From assembly GCA_029945625.1 (NCBI GenBank), contig JAQSCW010000018.1, positions 165,155 through 229,154 on the forward strand: a stretch of DNA of 64,000 nt. The letters are read 5' to 3'. Made by a program: the position numbers and the translations under genes. The notes under the pieces were generated by a model. That model searched no databases, was not told the origin of the DNA, and saw only the letters and a program-made list of their open reading frames with translations. This stretch comes from a bacterium. Lineage in GTDB: Bacteria; Bacteroidota; Bacteroidia; B-17B0; Aurantibacillaceae. Positions 55,327 to 64,000 of this stretch are shown piece by piece; the stretch's first letter is position 1, and every line of letters starts with the position of its first letter.

Positions 55327-56733
55327 CTAGGAGCCCTTGCAAGCGGTGGTGAGGATTTCACTCTGCGCGTTTTCTAATTTGCTGATAGCGCCATACCCGC
55401 CCGCCACATCGGTGATGGCTTTAAATCCATTTGCCAACAAAATAGAGGCCGCGATTGTGCTGCGGTATCCGCCGGCGCAATGAATCATGTAGGGGTGCGA
55501 TTTGTCAACAGACTGCATCCAGTCATAGATAAAATCAAGAGGTTTGTTTTCCGCGTTTTTCAAATGAGCCGATTCGTATTCTCCGGGTTTTCTCACGTCC
55601 AGGGTGCTGGCGCCTTCCCTATAACTCTTTAGAAAAGATTCGGCAGAAATACTCGCCAAAGTTTCTGTTTTTTTACCCGCCTTTTGCCAGGAAGCCATGC
55701 CGCCTTTTAAATATCCCATACAATTGTCATAACCTACTCGCGACAAACGGATAACGGTTTCTTCTTCGCGTCCTTCGGGGGCGATAATAAGTAAAGGGGT
55801 TTTAAGATCAACAATAAGGGTGCCTACCCAGGGGGCAAACTGTCCGTCGAGCCCAATAAACATGGCATTTGGAATATGGGCAGTGGCAAACTCATCCGGT
55901 TTTCTCACGTCGAGCACCAGTGTTTTGTTTGAACTTTGAATAGAGTCGAATTCTTCCACACTCAAGGCCTTTGCTCCATGCAACATGACTTCATCTATAT
56001 TTTGATAACCCGACTTGTTTAGCGCTGCATTTTTAGCAAAATACTGTGGAGCAGGAAGGATGCCTTCGGTGAGTTGTATTATGAATTGTTCTTTTGAAAT
56101 GGGCTGAAGAGCATAATTATTTTGTTTCTGACTTCCCAGCGTATCAAAGGTTTCTTTGCTCATGCTTTTTCCGCAAGCCGATCCGGCGCCGTGGGCGGGA
56201 TATACTATAACGTCATCGGGCAGGGGCATGATTTTATTTCTCAAACTGTCAAATAACATCCCCGCCAGATCTTCCTGCGTGAGGTCTGATTTTATGGCCA
56301 GGTCGGGGCGTCCCACATCACCAATAAACAGAGTGTCGCCGCTAAAAATGCAAAGCGGTTTTTTTTCTTCATCAAGAAGCAGGTAGGTAGTTGACTCAAG
56401 CGTGTGCCCCGGCGTATGAAGCACTCGGATGGTGAGTCCGCCCAATTTTAATTCTTCCCCGTCTTTTGACACATAGCTGGCGTAATCGGTTTTGGCATTC
56501 GGGCCAAACACAATGGTGGCCCCGGTTTCTTTGGCAAGGTCCACATGGCCGCTCACAAAATCGGCGTGAAAATGAGTTTCAAAAATATATTTCAGGCGAT
56601 CTTTATTTTGGCTCAAAAGATCAAGATAAGGTTTGGTTTCGCGCAGCGGATCAATGATAGCTGCCTCTCCCTTATGTGAAATATAATAGGCTCCCTGAGC
56701 CAGACAGTTGGTGTAAAGTTGTTTGATTTTCAT
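55327..56733 (-). CDS. MBL-fold persulfide dioxygenase-like protein with two rhodanese domains
   Basis: A 468-residue protein: metallo-beta-lactamase domain (about 1-245) followed by two rhodanese domains (about 265-355 and 375-465). The metal motif is ETHFHADF, with Phe in place of the usual second His of HxHxDH, as in many Bacteroidota members I recall; the ligands HTPGHT and YPAHGAG are kept. The first rhodanese has no Cys in its active loop (APEGREEE), the second has one (IHCAGGYRS). Likely oxidises glutathione-type persulfides and handles sulfane sulfur. Confidence 0.87.
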   Translation of the reverse strand: MKIKQLYTNCLAQGAYYISHKGEAAIIDPLRETKPYLDLLSQNKDRLKYIFETHFHADFVSGHVDLAKETGATIVFGPNAKTDYASYVSKDGEELKLGGLTIRVLHTPGHTLESTTYLLLDEEKKPLCIFSGDTLFIGDVGRPDLAIKSDLTQEDLAGMLFDSLRNKIMPLPDDVIVYPAHGAGSACGKSMSKETFDTLGSQKQNNYALQPISKEQFIIQLTEGILPAPQYFAKNAALNKSGYQNIDEVMLHGAKALSVEEFDSIQSSNKTLVLDVRKPDEFATAHIPNAMFIGLDGQFAPWVGTLIVDLKTPLLIIAPEGREEETVIRLSRVGYDNCMGYLKGGMASWQKAGKKTETLASISAESFLKSYREGASTLDVRKPGEYESAHLKNAENKPLDFIYDWMQSVDKSHPYMIHCAGGYRSTIAASILLANGFKAITDVAGGYGAISKLENAQSEILTTACKGS

Positions 56734-56747
56734 AGTTTGAAAGAAAT

Positions 56748-56755
56748 CAAAATTA
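56748..56755 (-). promoter_or_regulatory. -7 box for MBL-rhodanese gene
   Basis: TAATTTTG on the minus strand, 14 bp before the ATG at 56733. Confidence 0.4.
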
Positions 56756-56820
56756 CGATTATAAAGTGATTTGAAACAGCATTTTATGTCTAGAATATCG
56801 TTAATTTAGCCTTTTTAATT

Positions 56821-57240
56821 ATGTCAGATTCATCCAAAATCGAATCCTCAAAAGCACCTGAACCCGTTGGATTATACCCACACGCGCGTAAGGTTGGAAA
56901 TCTTTTGTTTTTAAGCGGAGTGGGACCACGGGAGCGTGGCTCAAAAAAAATTCCGGGCGTTGAATTGGATGAAGAAGGGCAGATTATTAGTTACGATATT
57001 GAAGTGCAATGTCACAGTGTATTTAAGAACATAAAGTACATTTTGGAAGACGCGGGAAGCAGCTGGGATAAAATTGTGGATGTAACTGTTTTTCTTACCA
57101 ATATGAAAGATGATTTTCCAATTTATAACCGAATTTGGGCGGAGTATTTTAAAGAGAACCCCCCTTGTCGTACTACACTGGAAATTAACAAGTTACCAAC
57201 GCCAATAGCTATTGAATTAAAAGTGTTAGCTACTCTTTAG
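56821..57240 (+). CDS. RidA-family protein
   Basis: A 139-residue YjgF/YER057c/RidA-type protein, a small trimeric fold that hydrolyses reactive enamines/imines. The closing segment PPCRTTLEINKLPTPIAIELK carries the arginine (R, PPxRxT) expected for the active-site anion. It resembles the 2-aminomuconate deaminase branch, so that specific activity is possible. Single gene divergent from the MBL-rhodanese gene. Confidence 0.85.
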   Translation: MSDSSKIESSKAPEPVGLYPHARKVGNLLFLSGVGPRERGSKKIPGVELDEEGQIISYDIEVQCHSVFKNIKYILEDAGSSWDKIVDVTVFLTNMKDDFPIYNRIWAEYFKENPPCRTTLEINKLPTPIAIELKVLATL

Positions 57241-57399
57241 TAATGGTTTTGGGTGTTTGTGAAAGTAAAGGTTCAAAAAATAAAGAAAAAAGGAAACCTT
57301 GCTGCTTTTCAGGCGTATAACATACCTGAAAAATCAATAAACGGGTAAAATTTTAACATTTTCAGTTTTTTTTAATATCTTAGTCGAAATCTACAAAGT

Positions 57400-58236
57400 A
57401 TGATAATAAAGGAAGGCCAATCTATCCTAATCCCCATTGATTTTTCTAAGCTTTCTTACATGGCTGTAAAGCAGTCGTATAGTATTGCGAAGAACACGCG
57501 GTCGAAGCTCATTCTTGCTCATATTTCTGCCACCAACGAAAATGATCGCAGAGAGGATCTTGAAAGTCTGGCGGAAGCTACGCGTGTGGAGAGTGGACTG
57601 AATGTAGAAGTTCTTGGTGTAAAAGGGGAGTATTTTAAAACGATTCAAAAAACGGCTGAGGAGTTGGATTGTGGCATAATAATGCTGGCTCTTGATGAGA
57701 ATACCAAATTTAAAGCCGGTATGTTTAGCAGCACTATGACCGTTTGCAAATTTCTGCCCGATGCCCCTTGTCCCGTAATTACCGTGCGTTCTACCGAGCA
57801 GCGAGAAGCGTTTAAGAATATTGTATTGCCATTTGACCTTGCTCCCGAAAGCAGAGAAAAAGTATCCTTTGCCGTTCAATTGGCGCATTATTATAAAGCA
57901 GATATCAGGATTGTTTCGGTATTTAAACCCAACGACGATGAGTATGAGAACAAACTATTGCCTTACCTGCAACAAGTAAAGAAATTTATTAAACAGGAAG
58001 GCGTGCACTGTACAAATAGAACTTTACCAAGTGTTAAACCGGCCGAAGCGATTATTGAATACGCCGTAAAAAACGATTGTGATCTTATCATTCAGATTAC
58101 TCAGGTGGATGTGTCCATCTCCGAACGTCTCAATGGTACTGCCGCTCACAAGGTGCTCGAGTTAAGTCCTATTCCAGTGCTGAATGTGAACCCGATGAAA
58201 CGTGAGAGCATGAGCCACTTTAGCAGTGGTATGTAA
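57400..58236 (+). CDS. Tandem universal stress protein
   Basis: A 278-residue protein with two UspA domains (about 1-135 and 140-275), the common form in Bacteroidota. The first starts ILIPIDFSKLSYMAVKQSYSIAKNTRSKLILAHI and the second AFKNIVLPFDLAPESREKVSFAVQLAHYYKADIRIVSV. The canonical ATP-binding G-x2-G-x9-G(S/T) loop is not clearly preserved (LNGTAAHKVLELSPIPVLNV in the second domain is the nearest). The 3' end abuts the barrel gene convergently with no gap. Confidence 0.87.
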   Translation: MIIKEGQSILIPIDFSKLSYMAVKQSYSIAKNTRSKLILAHISATNENDRREDLESLAEATRVESGLNVEVLGVKGEYFKTIQKTAEELDCGIIMLALDENTKFKAGMFSSTMTVCKFLPDAPCPVITVRSTEQREAFKNIVLPFDLAPESREKVSFAVQLAHYYKADIRIVSVFKPNDDEYENKLLPYLQQVKKFIKQEGVHCTNRTLPSVKPAEAIIEYAVKNDCDLIIQITQVDVSISERLNGTAAHKVLELSPIPVLNVNPMKRESMSHFSSGM

Positions 58237-58995
58237 TTACTTCAATTGTTTAGGAGCATAAAAGGGTTTGAAAAAATAACTCAGTCTGAATCCTATAAAA
58301 TTACCTCTATTTGTGAATTGATGCGAATAACTTTCGCCATCCACTTCATAGCTCACCGTTGAGGTTGCCATGGTTTTGGTACCAAAATTAAATAGCATAC
58401 TCGCATTGAGAATACTTCCGCTTTTAAAAACTTTTTCTCTTCCCACCGAAAAACGCCACATGGTGTAAAAATCATTTCGCGAATCCGATGCACTCGCAAT
58501 GTAATTGGCATTGGCATTGGCTTCCGGACTGTCCACATAGCTCGCGCTTATTTTTGCATCGTCGGTAAATAATTGTGCGAAACCCGCCCCTATGACCCAT
58601 TTACTATTTTTACAGTTTGGATTAAATTTATAATAGACCATAACAGGCAGCGTTACCATCGAAAAGCTGCTTCTGATCTTACAATAGCGGTTTTCTTCAT
58701 TTCCGGTGAGTAAGGAGTAGTTTTTTGTGAGCGCATAGTCAAAGCCAAAAGAGCTAAAACCAATGCCTCCGGTGAGCATCCAATGGTTGTTATAATCGAA
58801 TCGGGCCAAAAAATCAAGGGCGCCGCTGCCATAGGAGTTATGCTGAAAGCGTGCATTGGCGGTTTCCATACCCCCCGAAAATTCCGATGTATTGCCCTGA
58901 AAGCCCCATTGAAGGCCAAAACTCCAGGCGCCATCCTGCTGCGAATACCCTTTTAGGACTAAGCAGATGAGTGCGATCAATATTGATTTTTTCAT
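58237..58995 (-). CDS. Outer-membrane beta-barrel protein
   Basis: A 252-residue exported barrel protein. The frame runs to 59127, but the ATG at 58995 gives the signal peptide (MKKSILIALICLVLKGYSQ), so the upstream part is not used. The body has the PorT/OMP_b-brl pattern of amphipathic strands (WSFGLQWGFQGNTSEF, GIGFSSFGFDYAL) and ends in SYFFKPF-type aromatic strands. Function unknown. Confidence 0.78.
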   Translation of the reverse strand: MKKSILIALICLVLKGYSQQDGAWSFGLQWGFQGNTSEFSGGMETANARFQHNSYGSGALDFLARFDYNNHWMLTGGIGFSSFGFDYALTKNYSLLTGNEENRYCKIRSSFSMVTLPVMVYYKFNPNCKNSKWVIGAGFAQLFTDDAKISASYVDSPEANANANYIASASDSRNDFYTMWRFSVGREKVFKSGSILNASMLFNFGTKTMATSTVSYEVDGESYSHQFTNRGNFIGFRLSYFFKPFYAPKQLK

Positions 58996-59163
58996 AGCTT
59001 GTAATTTTAAACTAAAGGTAAAACATAAAACCCCAATTTGAGAGTTTTTTAACGTATTACTTTTACCTGTGATTTGCACTTTTTTTAGTAAATTCGCTCT
59101 CCTTTTTACAAAATTAATCCGCTCCATTTGCTAGACTCCTTAGCCGCTGCAAAAGGAAACATT

Positions 59164-62100
59164 ATGAAGAAGTATCCTGAATATAAAAAATTAGACCTCT
59201 CGCAACTGTCGAAGGATGTATTGAATTTTTGGAAGGTGAATAATACCTTCGAGCGATCGGTGAGTACGCGCGATGCGAAAAAACACTGGGTGTTTTATGA
59301 AGGTCCGCCCAGCGCCAATGGCCTGCCCGGCATTCATCACGTGATGTCGCGGAGCATCAAAGATATTTTTTGCCGTTTTAAAACTTTGCAAGGCTTTCAG
59401 GTGAAACGCAAAGCAGGTTGGGATACGCATGGATTGCCGATTGAGTTAGGAGTAGAAAAAACATTGGGGATTACAAAAGATGATATTGGAAATCCTGCAA
59501 GCCCCAAATACATTTCGGTAGAAGATTATAACAAAGCCTGCCGCAAGGAGGTGATGAAGTACACCGATAAATGGGAAGAACTGACGAATATCATGGGGTA
59601 TTGGGTAGACCTGAGCGATCCCTATATTACCTACGATACTAAATACATAGAAAGTGTGTGGTGGTTGCTTCAAAACATGGCAAAGAAGGACCTTTTGTAC
59701 AAAGGATACACCATACAGCCATATTCACCCGCTGCCGGTACAGGTCTCTCGTCGCACGAATTAAATCAGCCGGGATGTTACCGAAATGTAAAAGACCGAA
59801 CCGCAGTGGTGATGTTTAAAGCAAATGCAACAAGCATATTTTCATTTGAAAATTGTGAGGCAGTTTATTTTTTAGCCTGGACCACCACGCCCTGGACCTT
59901 GCCTTCAAATACTGCTTTGGCAGTTGGTAAAGATATTACTTACGTGGCGGTTAAAACATTTCACCCGCATGCGCTGGCGGGGAAAGAGAACGAACGCGTG
60001 GTGATTATTCTCGCAAAAGATCTGCTTGGTAATTATTTTAATGCAAAACATGCAGACTTAAAATTTGAAGATTATAAGCCCGGAGATAAAGCTATTCCTT
60101 TTGAGGTGTTGAGCGAATTTAAAGGCAGCCAACTTGCCGGACTCACCTATCAGCAACTCCTCACGTTCGCAAAACCCGAAGGAGGCGATGCCTTTAAAGT
60201 GCTACTTGGAGATTTTGTAACTACTACCGATGGAACCGGCATAGTGCATATAGCACCAAGTTTTGGTACCGACGACTTTCGCGTGGCCAAACAAAACGGC
60301 ATTGGTTTTTTAACGTTGGTGGATAAACGCGGCAAGTTTTTGCCCGAAGTGCAAGACGGTGTGTTTTTGTACGGAGAAGAATTTGTGAAGGAAGCCTATT
60401 TGAATGAAGAAGAGAAAAAAACAGAATTCGAAAAACAGAAAAATATTTTAGAAGGAGCAGGTAAGATTAAGGAACTGAAATCTTATTTAAGTGTAGATGA
60501 ACGGTTGGTGTTAAAATTGCAGGAAGAAGGCAAACTGTTTAAAAAAGAAAATTACGAACACAGTTACCCGCACTGCTGGCGCACCGACAAACCTGTGTTG
60601 TACTATCCCCTCGATTCGTGGTTTATAAAATCAACGGCCATGAAGGACCGAATGATTGAACTGAACAAAACCATTAATTGGAAGCCGGAAGCTACCGGTA
60701 CCGGGCGTTTTGGCAATTGGCTCGAAAATTTGAACGACTGGAATTTATCACGTTCGCGTTTTTGGGGAATTCCAATTCCGATTTGGACCAGCGAAGATGG
60801 CACCGAACAAATAGTGATTGGAAGCGCGGAAGAACTAAAAAAAGAAATAGAAAATTCGGTGCAGAAGGGTTTTATGAATGAAAATCCTTTAGGCAAATTT
60901 GTACCCGGGAATTTCACAGCCGAAAATTATGGCAGTTTTGATCTTCATAAACCCTATGCCGATACCATTATTTTAGAGAAGGGTGGTAAAAAATTATACC
61001 GCGAACCCGATTTGATTGATGTGTGGTTTGATAGTGGTGCCATGCCTTATGCGCAGGTGCATTATCCTTTTGAGAACAAAGAACTGATAGATCAAAAAAC
61101 GTATTTCCCTGCCGATTTTATTGCCGAGGGAGTGGATCAAACTCGTGGCTGGTTTTTCACGTTGCACGCCATTGCTACAATGAATTTTGATTCGGTGGCC
61201 TATAAAAATGTGGTGTCTAACGGATTGGTGCTCGACAAAAACGGCAATAAGATGAGTAAACGGTTGGGCAATGCCGTTGATCCGTTTAGCACTATTGAGA
61301 AATTTGGGGCCGACGCCACACGCTGGTACTTGATTGCGAATGCGGCACCGTGGGATAATTTGAAATTTGATGCTGATGGCATTGCAGAGGTGCAGCGTAA
61401 ATTATTCGGCACCTTATACAATACTTACGGGTTTTATGCTTTGTACGCCAACGTAGATAAGTTTGTAATGGATGAGCAAGCCCGCATTCCGGTAAGTGAA
61501 CGCATTGAGCTGGACCGCTGGATAATTTCAGAACTACAATCGTTGATTGAGAAAGTGACTGCTTTTTACGAAGAATTTGAGCCGCACCGCGCTGCAAGGG
61601 CCATTGAAGAATTTGTGGATGAGCATTTAAGCAATTGGTATGTGCGCTTATCGCGTCGTCGTTTTTGGAAAGGAGAGTTGAGTACCGACAAAATAGCGGC
61701 TTATGAAACCTTACACGAATGTTTGTTTGTGGTGGCTCAGTTAATGAGTCCCATTGCGCCGTTTTTTAGTGAGTGGCTGTTTCAAAACTTGCGCGGGCCT
61801 TTATCGGCTGAAGCACAGAAGAAGAATGGCGCCCTGCACTGGGAATCGATCCATTTAACAAGTCTGACAACACTTACAAAAGAGAATCAGGATAAAGAGT
61901 TGGAAGACCGCATGGAATTGGCACAGAAGATTTCTTCAATGGTTTTATCGATAAGAAAGAAAGAAAATCTCAAAGTTCGTCAACCTCTTCAACGGATTCA
62001 GATTCCTATTTTGGATCAGGACTTCCGAAAAAAGATTGAGGCGGTAAAGGATTTAATTTTAAGTGAAGTGAACATCAAGGAAATTGAGCTGGTAGATGAA

Positions 62101-62658
62101 AGTCAGACCCAAATGGTAAAGAACCTGAAGCTGAATTTTAAAACACTGGGTAAAAAGTGCGGGGTTCACATGAAGGCAGTTCAAGCGTATGCACTTGCGC
62201 ATGGGGCGAAAGTGATTGCAGACATGGAGAAACAAGGTCGCTCGGTAATTTCGCTGGAGGGCGCCGAAATTGTGCTGGAGGGCGAAGATGTGGAGATCAT
62301 TCCGGTAGATATTCCGGGTTGGAAGGTGGCCAATAGCGGTTCTTTGACTGTGGCGCTGGACGTTCATATTTCGGAGGAGCTTAGAAACGAAGGACTGGCG
62401 CGGGAAGTAGTGAATCGGATTCAAAATTTACGCAAAGAGATGGGATTTGAAGTAAGCGATAAGATTTTGGTTAAAATTCAGCAAAATTCAGCGCTTGATA
62501 ATGCTATTAAAAACAATTTAGGTTATATTTGCTCTGAAACTTTAACGAGTGATTTGCAGTTGGTGAAAGCCATTGATTCTGAAAACGCAACAACTATTGA
62601 AGTAGACGAGTTGATTACTACCATAATATCAATTGAAAAAATAAAAATTTATGGCTAA
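59164..62658 (+). CDS. ileS: Isoleucyl-tRNA synthetase
   Basis: Class I synthetase that charges tRNA-Ile, 1164 residues. The HIGH-type motif is GIHH (PPSANGLPGIHHVMS), the signature KMSKRLG is present, the editing domain region with TTDGTGIVHIAPSFGTDD follows, and the anticodon-binding helical domain begins near LDRWIISELQ. The ATG at 59164 (MKKYPEYKKLDLSQLSKDVL) matches family starts; the earlier TTG at 59128 does not. The C-terminal part lacks the zinc-finger cysteines of the E. coli enzyme. Its stop overlaps the next gene by 8 bp. Confidence 0.96.
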   Translation: MKKYPEYKKLDLSQLSKDVLNFWKVNNTFERSVSTRDAKKHWVFYEGPPSANGLPGIHHVMSRSIKDIFCRFKTLQGFQVKRKAGWDTHGLPIELGVEKTLGITKDDIGNPASPKYISVEDYNKACRKEVMKYTDKWEELTNIMGYWVDLSDPYITYDTKYIESVWWLLQNMAKKDLLYKGYTIQPYSPAAGTGLSSHELNQPGCYRNVKDRTAVVMFKANATSIFSFENCEAVYFLAWTTTPWTLPSNTALAVGKDITYVAVKTFHPHALAGKENERVVIILAKDLLGNYFNAKHADLKFEDYKPGDKAIPFEVLSEFKGSQLAGLTYQQLLTFAKPEGGDAFKVLLGDFVTTTDGTGIVHIAPSFGTDDFRVAKQNGIGFLTLVDKRGKFLPEVQDGVFLYGEEFVKEAYLNEEEKKTEFEKQKNILEGAGKIKELKSYLSVDERLVLKLQEEGKLFKKENYEHSYPHCWRTDKPVLYYPLDSWFIKSTAMKDRMIELNKTINWKPEATGTGRFGNWLENLNDWNLSRSRFWGIPIPIWTSEDGTEQIVIGSAEELKKEIENSVQKGFMNENPLGKFVPGNFTAENYGSFDLHKPYADTIILEKGGKKLYREPDLIDVWFDSGAMPYAQVHYPFENKELIDQKTYFPADFIAEGVDQTRGWFFTLHAIATMNFDSVAYKNVVSNGLVLDKNGNKMSKRLGNAVDPFSTIEKFGADATRWYLIANAAPWDNLKFDADGIAEVQRKLFGTLYNTYGFYALYANVDKFVMDEQARIPVSERIELDRWIISELQSLIEKVTAFYEEFEPHRAARAIEEFVDEHLSNWYVRLSRRRFWKGELSTDKIAAYETLHECLFVVAQLMSPIAPFFSEWLFQNLRGPLSAEAQKKNGALHWESIHLTSLTTLTKENQDKELEDRMELAQKISSMVLSIRKKENLKVRQPLQRIQIPILDQDFRKKIEAVKDLILSEVNIKEIELVDESQTQMVKNLKLNFKTLGKKCGVHMKAVQAYALAHGAKVIADMEKQGRSVISLEGAEIVLEGEDVEIIPVDIPGWKVANSGSLTVALDVHISEELRNEGLAREVVNRIQNLRKEMGFEVSDKILVKIQQNSALDNAIKNNLGYICSETLTSDLQLVKAIDSENATTIEVDELITTIISIEKIKIYG

Positions 62659-63736
62659 AAAGAAAGACAGCAAAAAAGTGGTGAAAAAAGCCAAGCCAGC
62701 TGCAAAACCAGTAAAGAAAACAAGCAAGCCTGCTCCAAAAAAAGCAGCGAAGCCTGCTAAGAAAATAATTAAACCTGCCCCAAAAGCCCTTAAGTCCAAG
62801 GTTAAAAAAGCAGCCAAACCAGCAAAAGCCGTAAAACCGGCAGTAAAAAAAGTAGAGAAACACGTGAAGAAAAAGACAACAGTACCGGTTGCTAAAAGTA
62901 CAGCAAAGAAAATCGACGTTAAGAAAGTTAACAAGCCCCTCGCCAAAGCCGCTCATAAGCCGGTTGGCAAACCAATTGATGCAGTTTCAAAAAAAGGCAA
63001 AGTGAAACCTGCCGCCAAAGTAATAAAAGGCAAAAAAGGAAAAAAGGGTGAAGAGGAAGAAGAAGATGTGGAAGTGAAGGACGATTATGAAAAACACGAC
63101 GAAGAAGACACTGCTATTGATGGTGGGCTTGACGATGCGGGATTGATTGATCTGGAGGGGGCAAGTGCCCCTGAAGTGGATGAAGATGAAGATGAGATTC
63201 CTGAAAAACGCGGGCGCGGACGCAGAAAAAAGAACGAAGGAAAATCATCGGGAGGAAGTATGGAAGCCTATATCCGTAATCGTCCCTTGCAGATAGACAT
63301 CAACAAACCTTTGATTAAAAAAGGAAACACGCCTGCACCAAAACCATTTCTTAATACAGCTGATAATCGTACGCGTTATTCCGATAAAGAATTAGCGGAA
63401 TTTAAAGAGCTCATTCTTGAGAAACTAAAGGAAGCGCAAACCGATTACGACCTGCTTAAACAAACGTTGAGCAATGAAGATAATCACGGTACCGACGACA
63501 CTTCGCCTTCTTTTAAACTGCTGGAAGACGGCAGCGATGTGATGAGCAAAGAAGAGACAGCGCAATTGGCTTCGCGTCAGGAGAAATACATTGTGAATTT
63601 AAAGAATGCCTTGGTGCGTATTGAAAATAAGGCCTATGGTATTTGCCGTGTAACCGGTAAATTGATTCCAAAGGAACGTCTGCGTTCGGTTCCTCACGCT
63701 ACGTTGGGAATTGATGCTAAATTGAGTCAGTCTTAA
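62651..63736 (+). CDS. DksA/TraR-like protein with histone-H1-like N-terminal tail
   Basis: A 361-residue fusion-like protein. Residues 1-130 are lysine/alanine/proline repeats (KPAAKPVKKTSKPAPKKAAK-type) resembling histone H1. Residues 135-185 are acidic (GEEEEEDVE), followed by an AT-hook-like basic patch (EKRGRGRRKKN). Residues 205-361 are the TraR/DksA-like domain (RYSDKELAEFKELILEKLKEAQ, and YGICRVTGKLIPKERLRSVPHATL). Only one cysteine of the zinc finger is left (GICRVTGK), as in the Bacteroidota DksA-like group. It is translationally coupled to ileS. A role at RNA polymerase and in nucleoid binding is inferred. Confidence 0.85.
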   Translation: MAKKKDSKKVVKKAKPAAKPVKKTSKPAPKKAAKPAKKIIKPAPKALKSKVKKAAKPAKAVKPAVKKVEKHVKKKTTVPVAKSTAKKIDVKKVNKPLAKAAHKPVGKPIDAVSKKGKVKPAAKVIKGKKGKKGEEEEEDVEVKDDYEKHDEEDTAIDGGLDDAGLIDLEGASAPEVDEDEDEIPEKRGRGRRKKNEGKSSGGSMEAYIRNRPLQIDINKPLIKKGNTPAPKPFLNTADNRTRYSDKELAEFKELILEKLKEAQTDYDLLKQTLSNEDNHGTDDTSPSFKLLEDGSDVMSKEETAQLASRQEKYIVNLKNALVRIENKAYGICRVTGKLIPKERLRSVPHATLGIDAKLSQS

Positions 63737-63757
63737 TTTTTGATATATTATTATTTT

Positions 63758-63794
63758 AAATTGCCTTTTCATAAATGGAAAGGCAATTTTTTTT
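63758..63794 (+). terminator. Rho-independent terminator after ileS-dksA unit
   Basis: AAATTGCCTTT and AAAGGCAATTT form an 11-bp stem around a 10-nt loop, followed by eight T residues, 22 bp after the stop. Confidence 0.9.
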
Positions 63795-63827
63795 GGATTG
63801 GTTTTAATTTTTCTTCGTTCTTTTGCT

Positions 63828-64000
63828 TCGACACCCTTCGACACCCTTCGACAAGTTCAGGGTGACACCCTTCGACGCCCTTCGACGCCCTTCGACACCC
63901 TTCGACAAGCTCAGGGCAAGTGCTCAGGGCAGGTGCTCAGGGCGAGTGCTCAGCACAAGTCGCTTCGACACCCTTCGACAAGCTCAGGGCAGGTGCTCAG
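63828..64000. repeat. Tandem 'acacccttcgac' / 'aggtgctcagggc' repeats
   Basis: Repeated CGACACCCTTCGAC units mixed with CAAGCTCAGGGCAGGTGCTC units continue to the end of the window. CCTTCGACAAGCTCAGG-type palindromic repeats are dispersed in many bacterial genomes. No gene is visible. Confidence 0.75.

Noticed and set aside
62618..62956. Two overlapping minus-strand frames opposite the H1-like tail
   Set aside because: They are the complement of lysine/alanine repeats, giving Phe/Cys/Leu-rich nonsense. The plus-strand protein is clearly real.

Overview
The window is a chromosomal segment from a member of the Bacteroidota, probably a gliding or free-living Sphingobacteriia/Flavobacteriia-type bacterium. 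The evidence is five proteins with Por (type IX) secretion sorting domains, a fused MurF-alanine racemase, an ileS-DksA-like pair, many TAnnTTTG -7 boxes next to gene starts, and almost no classical Shine-Dalgarno sequences. I see no rRNA, tRNA or CRISPR array.

Layout. 1-5.3 kb: two secreted type IX substrates, rimO, and a TrkA-N potassium channel. 5.5-9.5 kb: a minus-strand run of a methyltransferase, a ZIP metal transporter and priA. 9.6-12.2 kb: a PorE-like TPR/propeller/OmpA-like envelope protein. 12.5-16.6 kb: prfC, followed by a 2.1-kb segment with a dispersed repeat and a type IX substrate gene. That segment is bracketed by two copies of the last 34 nt of prfC. 16.6-24.9 kb: a SUF iron-sulfur assembly operon (sufA, small ORF, sufB, a polytopic GT-C-like membrane protein, sufC, sufD, sufS, sufE, sufT) behind a good promoter with a palindrome at its start site. 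25.2-27.8 kb: a lipoprotein, a small barrel protein and an exported caspase-like protease. 28-33.5 kb: clpX, then an accessory stretch with a Fic protein, pepT, an MntA-HepT toxin-antitoxin pair and a secreted DUF3108-like protein. 33.6-34.7 kb: a cassette-like membrane protein gene plus a decayed reading frame.

34.7-48.6 kb: pabB and nadD (divergent), a seven-repeat propeller type IX substrate, the second inverted copy of the dispersed repeat, a small secreted protein, an M28 peptidase with its partner, murF-alr, and a type B (gliding-associated C-terminal) secreted protein. 48.8-58.2 kb: a Tat-exported class V aminotransferase-like protein, an outer-membrane protein, an SDR, an amino acid permease, a PD40 protein, a PAP2 phosphatase, an MBL-rhodanese protein, a RidA-like protein and a tandem universal stress protein. 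58.2-64 kb: an outer-membrane barrel, ileS, and a DksA-like protein with a long histone-H1-like tail. The window ends in a strong terminator and a tandem-repeat tract.

Most genes are housekeeping or envelope functions. The most unusual structures are the prfC tail duplication, the 231-bp inverted repeat pair 25 kb apart, the palindromic operators in front of fic and suf, and the H1-tailed DksA-like protein. All function calls come from reading motifs by eye; no database search was run.
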